Shown here one piece after another: positions 61,656 to 64,000 of a stretch of DNA of 64,000 bases. This stretch comes from Robinsoniella peoriensis (GTDB lineage: Bacteria > Bacillota > Clostridia > Lachnospirales > Lachnospiraceae). Position numbers and translations under genes: made by a program. Below the pieces are notes generated by a model that saw only the letters and a list, made by a program, of their open reading frames with translations, was not told the origin of the DNA and ran no database searches. Position 1 is the first letter of the stretch; every line of letters begins with the position of its first letter. The stretch lies in contig NZ_JTGN01000008.1 of the NCBI RefSeq assembly GCF_000797495.1, positions 124,001-188,000 of the forward strand, given 5' to 3'.

Positions 61656-61832
61656 ATAACCGGGATTTCCATGCCCGGGCAGATATGATATTATGATACC
61701 GAACATTGCACTGCTGCATTTGGGATGTATTGCACAATGGAAGTAAATGGGGTGTCGTATGCAGAGAATCATGAAAAATATGCAGATTCATGACTTCGGG
61801 AAACAGAGAAATGTGGAGAGGAGGAACTGCGA

Positions 61833-62675
61833 ATGAAACATAGAAGAGATGTCATCGCCACCGGTCTCCAATTAGGGGAAGGGTGTATATGGGATCAGGC
61901 ACGAAGTAAGGTACATTTTGTGGATATCGAAGGGTTTACTATTTACTCTTATTCCTTGCATGACAAAACCCTGGAAGCATTTAATATGGGAGATTATGTT
62001 GGCTGTATTGCGTTAAATGATCAAGGCGATTTGATTGCAGCGGTCAGGAACAAAATCATACGATTGAATCTGAGCACCGGGATGCAAGAGCCTGTTATGC
62101 AGATCAGCCTGCCTGCACATATTCGCTTTAATGATGGAAAACTGGATCCATATGGAAATCTGTGGGTCGGGACTATGGCTATTGATCAGAACCATCCAAA
62201 AGCGCAAGGGGCGGGATCCTTGTATTGTATAAAGGAAGGCAGGGTTATTTCTAAATACGATGGATTCACTATTTCTAATGGATTAGTCTGGAATCCATCA
62301 GGAGATAAATTCTATCACATCGATACCCCAGCCCAAAAGATTGACGTATATGATGTGGTGGAAGAAGGTGTCTTAAGCAATAAAAAAACAGCAGTTTTCA
62401 TTGATGAAAAGGAAGGGGCTCCCGATGGAATGTGCATGGATGGCCGCGGTCAACTATGGGTTGCAATGTGGGGCGGAGGAAAGGTTCAATGTTATGACCC
62501 CGGTACAGGGGCCAAAATCAAAGAAGTGCAGGTGCCGGATCCAAATGTATCCTGCTGCATAATAGGAGGTGGGAATAAGAATTTATTATTTGTAACCACA
62601 GCTCAGGATGAACATAATAATTTAGGAAAGCTGTATATGTTTACCGGGGATCACATGCAGGAAGAGTGGTATTAG
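61833..62675 (+). CDS. SMP-30/gluconolactonase-family lactonase
   Basis: 280 residues, six-bladed propeller: metal ligands E16 (LGEGCIWD), N149 (ISNGLVW) and D198 (APDGMCMD), and substrate-facing N100 (RFNDGK). This set matches the family. It should hydrolyse the sugar lactone made by the SDR enzyme. GAGGAGG precedes the ATG. It is 177 bases after the aldolase gene, in the same direction, and a terminator follows. Confidence 0.92.
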   Translation: MKHRRDVIATGLQLGEGCIWDQARSKVHFVDIEGFTIYSYSLHDKTLEAFNMGDYVGCIALNDQGDLIAAVRNKIIRLNLSTGMQEPVMQISLPAHIRFNDGKLDPYGNLWVGTMAIDQNHPKAQGAGSLYCIKEGRVISKYDGFTISNGLVWNPSGDKFYHIDTPAQKIDVYDVVEEGVLSNKKTAVFIDEKEGAPDGMCMDGRGQLWVAMWGGGKVQCYDPGTGAKIKEVQVPDPNVSCCIIGGGNKNLLFVTTAQDEHNNLGKLYMFTGDHMQEEWY

Positions 62676-62693
62676 CTCTATGATGTGATTGGA

Positions 62694-62739
62694 AAAGGGC
62701 AAGGAAGAATAGGCAGGATATTTTTCCTTGTCCTTTTTT
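62694..62739 (+). terminator. Terminator of the sugar-acid operon
   Basis: AAAGGGCAAGGAA pairs with TTCCTTGTCCTTT (one bulge), followed by seven T. Confidence 0.92.
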
Positions 62740-62801
62740 TGTGTGAAAATATTATCAGGTAATTTTGTAAAAAAATAAAAAGCAGACATTAAACACCTGT
62801 A

Positions 62802-63064
62802 ATTGTGAAAAAAAGGAAAAACAGAATAATAATTCCGAAATGTACAATGAAATATGTACAACATACCGATAAGTAAAAGACATAGGAGGCAAATATGGTT
62901 AAAATATACTTCATAAGAGGCGAAAACGATATAAAAGAACACATTATATACAAAATAAAATGGGAAGAATTGCAAATACAAAAAACCATACTTACAGGTG
63001 AAAGTTCCTTATTGTGGAATGAATGGTAGAAAGAGAGGGAACATGGACAATTTGGAACAAAGTA
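62802..63064. repeat. Direct repeat B: upstream region of the AraC gene
   Basis: The intact-looking partner of 58202-58462. It contains the MFS-end-like sequence, two TGTACAA motifs (TGTACAAT and TGTACAAC), a 44-codon ORF and the start of the AraC gene. It fills the 62676-63042 gap. Confidence 0.88.
62895..63029 (+). CDS. Putative 44-residue peptide before the AraC gene
   Basis: ATG at 62895 with a perfect AGGAGG seven bases upstream, 44 codons, TAG stop 13 bases before the AraC start. The peptide begins MVKIYFIRGENDIKEH and ends SSLLWNEW; it is basic and aromatic with no membrane segment. The copy in direct repeat A is broken after 12 codons. It could be a leader peptide that couples translation to the regulator, or a small protein; no homology is recognised. 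Confidence 0.5.
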   Translation: MVKIYFIRGENDIKEHIIYKIKWEELQIQKTILTGESSLLWNEW

Positions 63065-63924
63065 TAATGGAGATTTTGGCAAAGGGATCCTGTCAGATAC
63101 AGATTCGAAATTCAGGAATTTTTCGTTTCCCGTCGGCGTACCGATTTAAGGACCATAATCATAAAGAAATTGAAATTAATTGTATTAAATCGGGCCATTG
63201 CATCATGGGAGTGGAGGGACAGTATTTTCCGCTGAAAGAAGGTGACTGCATGGTGGTTTATCCGGGGGTGCCTCATTGCTTTATTGTAGATACTCGGGAA
63301 AAGTGCAGTATTGCTCAATTGGAGTTTTGTGTACAGGCGCCGAAGACTTTGGAAGGGATATTGAGCTTTTTATGTCAGGAACCCAGATACCACAAACTGT
63401 CCAATTGTGAAATGGCATGCTGCCTTCTGGAGAGCTTGTGTAAGATTTACCGGGCGAAGAAAGAGGAAGAACAAAAAAATATTCAGCTGAAGTTGTCTAT
63501 TTTTCAGCTGTTCATAGAGTTATCCGATAAAATTACAGAGAAAATACAGCAGCAGGAAAGTCATAGTAAGGCTGGAAAGATGGCAGATATCATCCGTTAT
63601 ATTAATGAAAATTATGAGATGGATATTAACAAAGAAAAGCTTGCGGAGCAGTTTGGAATCAGTTCCCGGTATATCCGTAAGTGTTTTGCAGAGGAGACGG
63701 GAATCAGCTGTCAGCACTATATTAATACTCTGCGGGTTGAAAAGGCAAAGGAGCTTTTGTGGTTTACATCCAATACGGTGACAGAGATTGCATTGAAAGC
63801 GGGTTTTAACAGTGCACAGTATTTTTGCCGGGTATTTCAGCAATATATGGAGATGTCGCCGTTAGAGTACCGGAATTTATGGCAGGGAAGTAAAGCGGAA
63901 GAGCTTTGCACTATAGAAGCATAG
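63043..63924 (+). CDS. AraC-family regulator with cupin sensor
   Basis: 293 residues. An N-terminal cupin (about 15-110) has FKDHNHKEIEINCIKSGHC and a C-terminal AraC domain (about 190-285) contains INKEKLAEQFGISSRYIRKCF and VTEIALKAGFNSAQYFCRVFQQ. It should sense a sugar or sugar acid and control the flanking operons; its upstream region is duplicated before the SDR gene, so both may answer to it. The start is ATG 63043 after GAGAGGGA. A sugar ABC ATPase gene follows by 14 bases. Confidence 0.92.
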   Translation: MDNLEQSIMEILAKGSCQIQIRNSGIFRFPSAYRFKDHNHKEIEINCIKSGHCIMGVEGQYFPLKEGDCMVVYPGVPHCFIVDTREKCSIAQLEFCVQAPKTLEGILSFLCQEPRYHKLSNCEMACCLLESLCKIYRAKKEEEQKNIQLKLSIFQLFIELSDKITEKIQQQESHSKAGKMADIIRYINENYEMDINKEKLAEQFGISSRYIRKCFAEETGISCQHYINTLRVEKAKELLWFTSNTVTEIALKAGFNSAQYFCRVFQQYMEMSPLEYRNLWQGSKAEELCTIEA

Positions 63925-63938
63925 AAGGAGGAAGAATT

Positions 63939-64000
63939 ATGGGAAGTGAATTGGAATTTGCACACATATCCAAATATTTTCCGGGTGTAAAAGCTCTGGA
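63939..64000 (+). CDS. Sugar ABC transporter ATPase (RbsA/MglA type), 5' end only
   Basis: The first 21 codons after AAGGAGG: MGSELEFAHISKYFPGVKAL. HISKYFPGVKAL is the standard beginning of the RbsA/MglA family of double ATPases for monosaccharide uptake. It runs off the right edge. The position after the AraC gene suggests an importer for the sugar degraded by the upstream cassette. Confidence 0.75.
   Translation, partial: MGSELEFAHISKYFPGVKAL

Overview
The window looks like a chromosomal segment of a gut-type Clostridia, most likely Lachnospiraceae. The grounds are moderate-to-low GC, strong AGGAGG-type ribosome sites, many carbohydrate ABC transporters and AraC regulators, and giant secreted glycosidases with FIVAR, InlB-like and Big modules. 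Genus and species cannot be fixed from the sequence alone. No rRNA, tRNA, CRISPR array, integrase or transposase was found.

Layout. 1-8.95 kb: the 3' part of a huge secreted FIVAR protein, a DUF4091 protein and a binding protein plus two permeases (sugar ABC importer). 9.0-14.0 kb: a c-di-GMP (degenerate GGDEF plus EAL) membrane sensor, a metallophosphoesterase and a DUF4474 protein, all on the minus strand. 14.4-20.7 kb: a 2113-residue GH110-type alpha-galactosidase. 20.8-27.5 kb: a minus-strand run of MerR regulator, response regulator, ABC ATPase, ABC permease, histidine kinase and a beta-propeller/zinc-peptidase protein. 27.6-31.4 kb: aminotransferase, iron-type dehydrogenase and YjiH-type membrane protein. 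31.7-36.7 kb: an AT-rich island with a lipoprotein, an ABC-2 transporter, a tiny peptide gene and a divergent BlaI/M56 pair, bounded on both sides by copies of a dispersed repeat. 37-42.9 kb: orphan TrpB, a FabT-like MarR regulator and an asymmetric heterodimeric ABC exporter. 42.9-56.1 kb: AraC regulators, a GH106-like glycosidase, a GH1 beta-glucosidase and an LplA/LplB/YtcP-type importer. 56.2-58.2 kb: a MarR regulator and an MFS transporter sharing an operator motif. 58.5-62.7 kb: a sugar-acid cassette (SDR, IlvD-type dehydratase, RraA-like aldolase, SMP-30 lactonase) between two 260-bp direct repeats. 62.9-64 kb: a small ORF, an AraC regulator and the start of an RbsA/MglA-type ATPase.

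The most striking non-gene signal is a family of about 160-bp palindromic, MITE-like repeats. They have GAGCGTG...CACGCTC ends flanked by TA, with at least ten full, deleted or relic copies. In three cases the repeat end supplies the TAG stop codon of the gene it abuts. A second 165-bp family has the same CGTAGC/GCTACG core and similar TA-flanked ends. The best candidate for an undescribed system is the 31.7-36.7 kb island. There, a BlaI-like repressor and an M56 sensor protease without a penicillin-binding domain face an ABC-2 transporter operon that is preceded by a 45-codon peptide gene.

Functionally the window is about glycan foraging. Secreted glycosidases (GH110, the FIVAR protein, possibly DUF4091) feed ABC importers, AraC regulators sense the sugars, and intracellular GH1, GH106-like and sugar-acid enzymes finish the breakdown. 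Around these sit envelope-stress or peptide-antibiotic modules: the two-component ABC operon, the exporter pair and the BlaI island.
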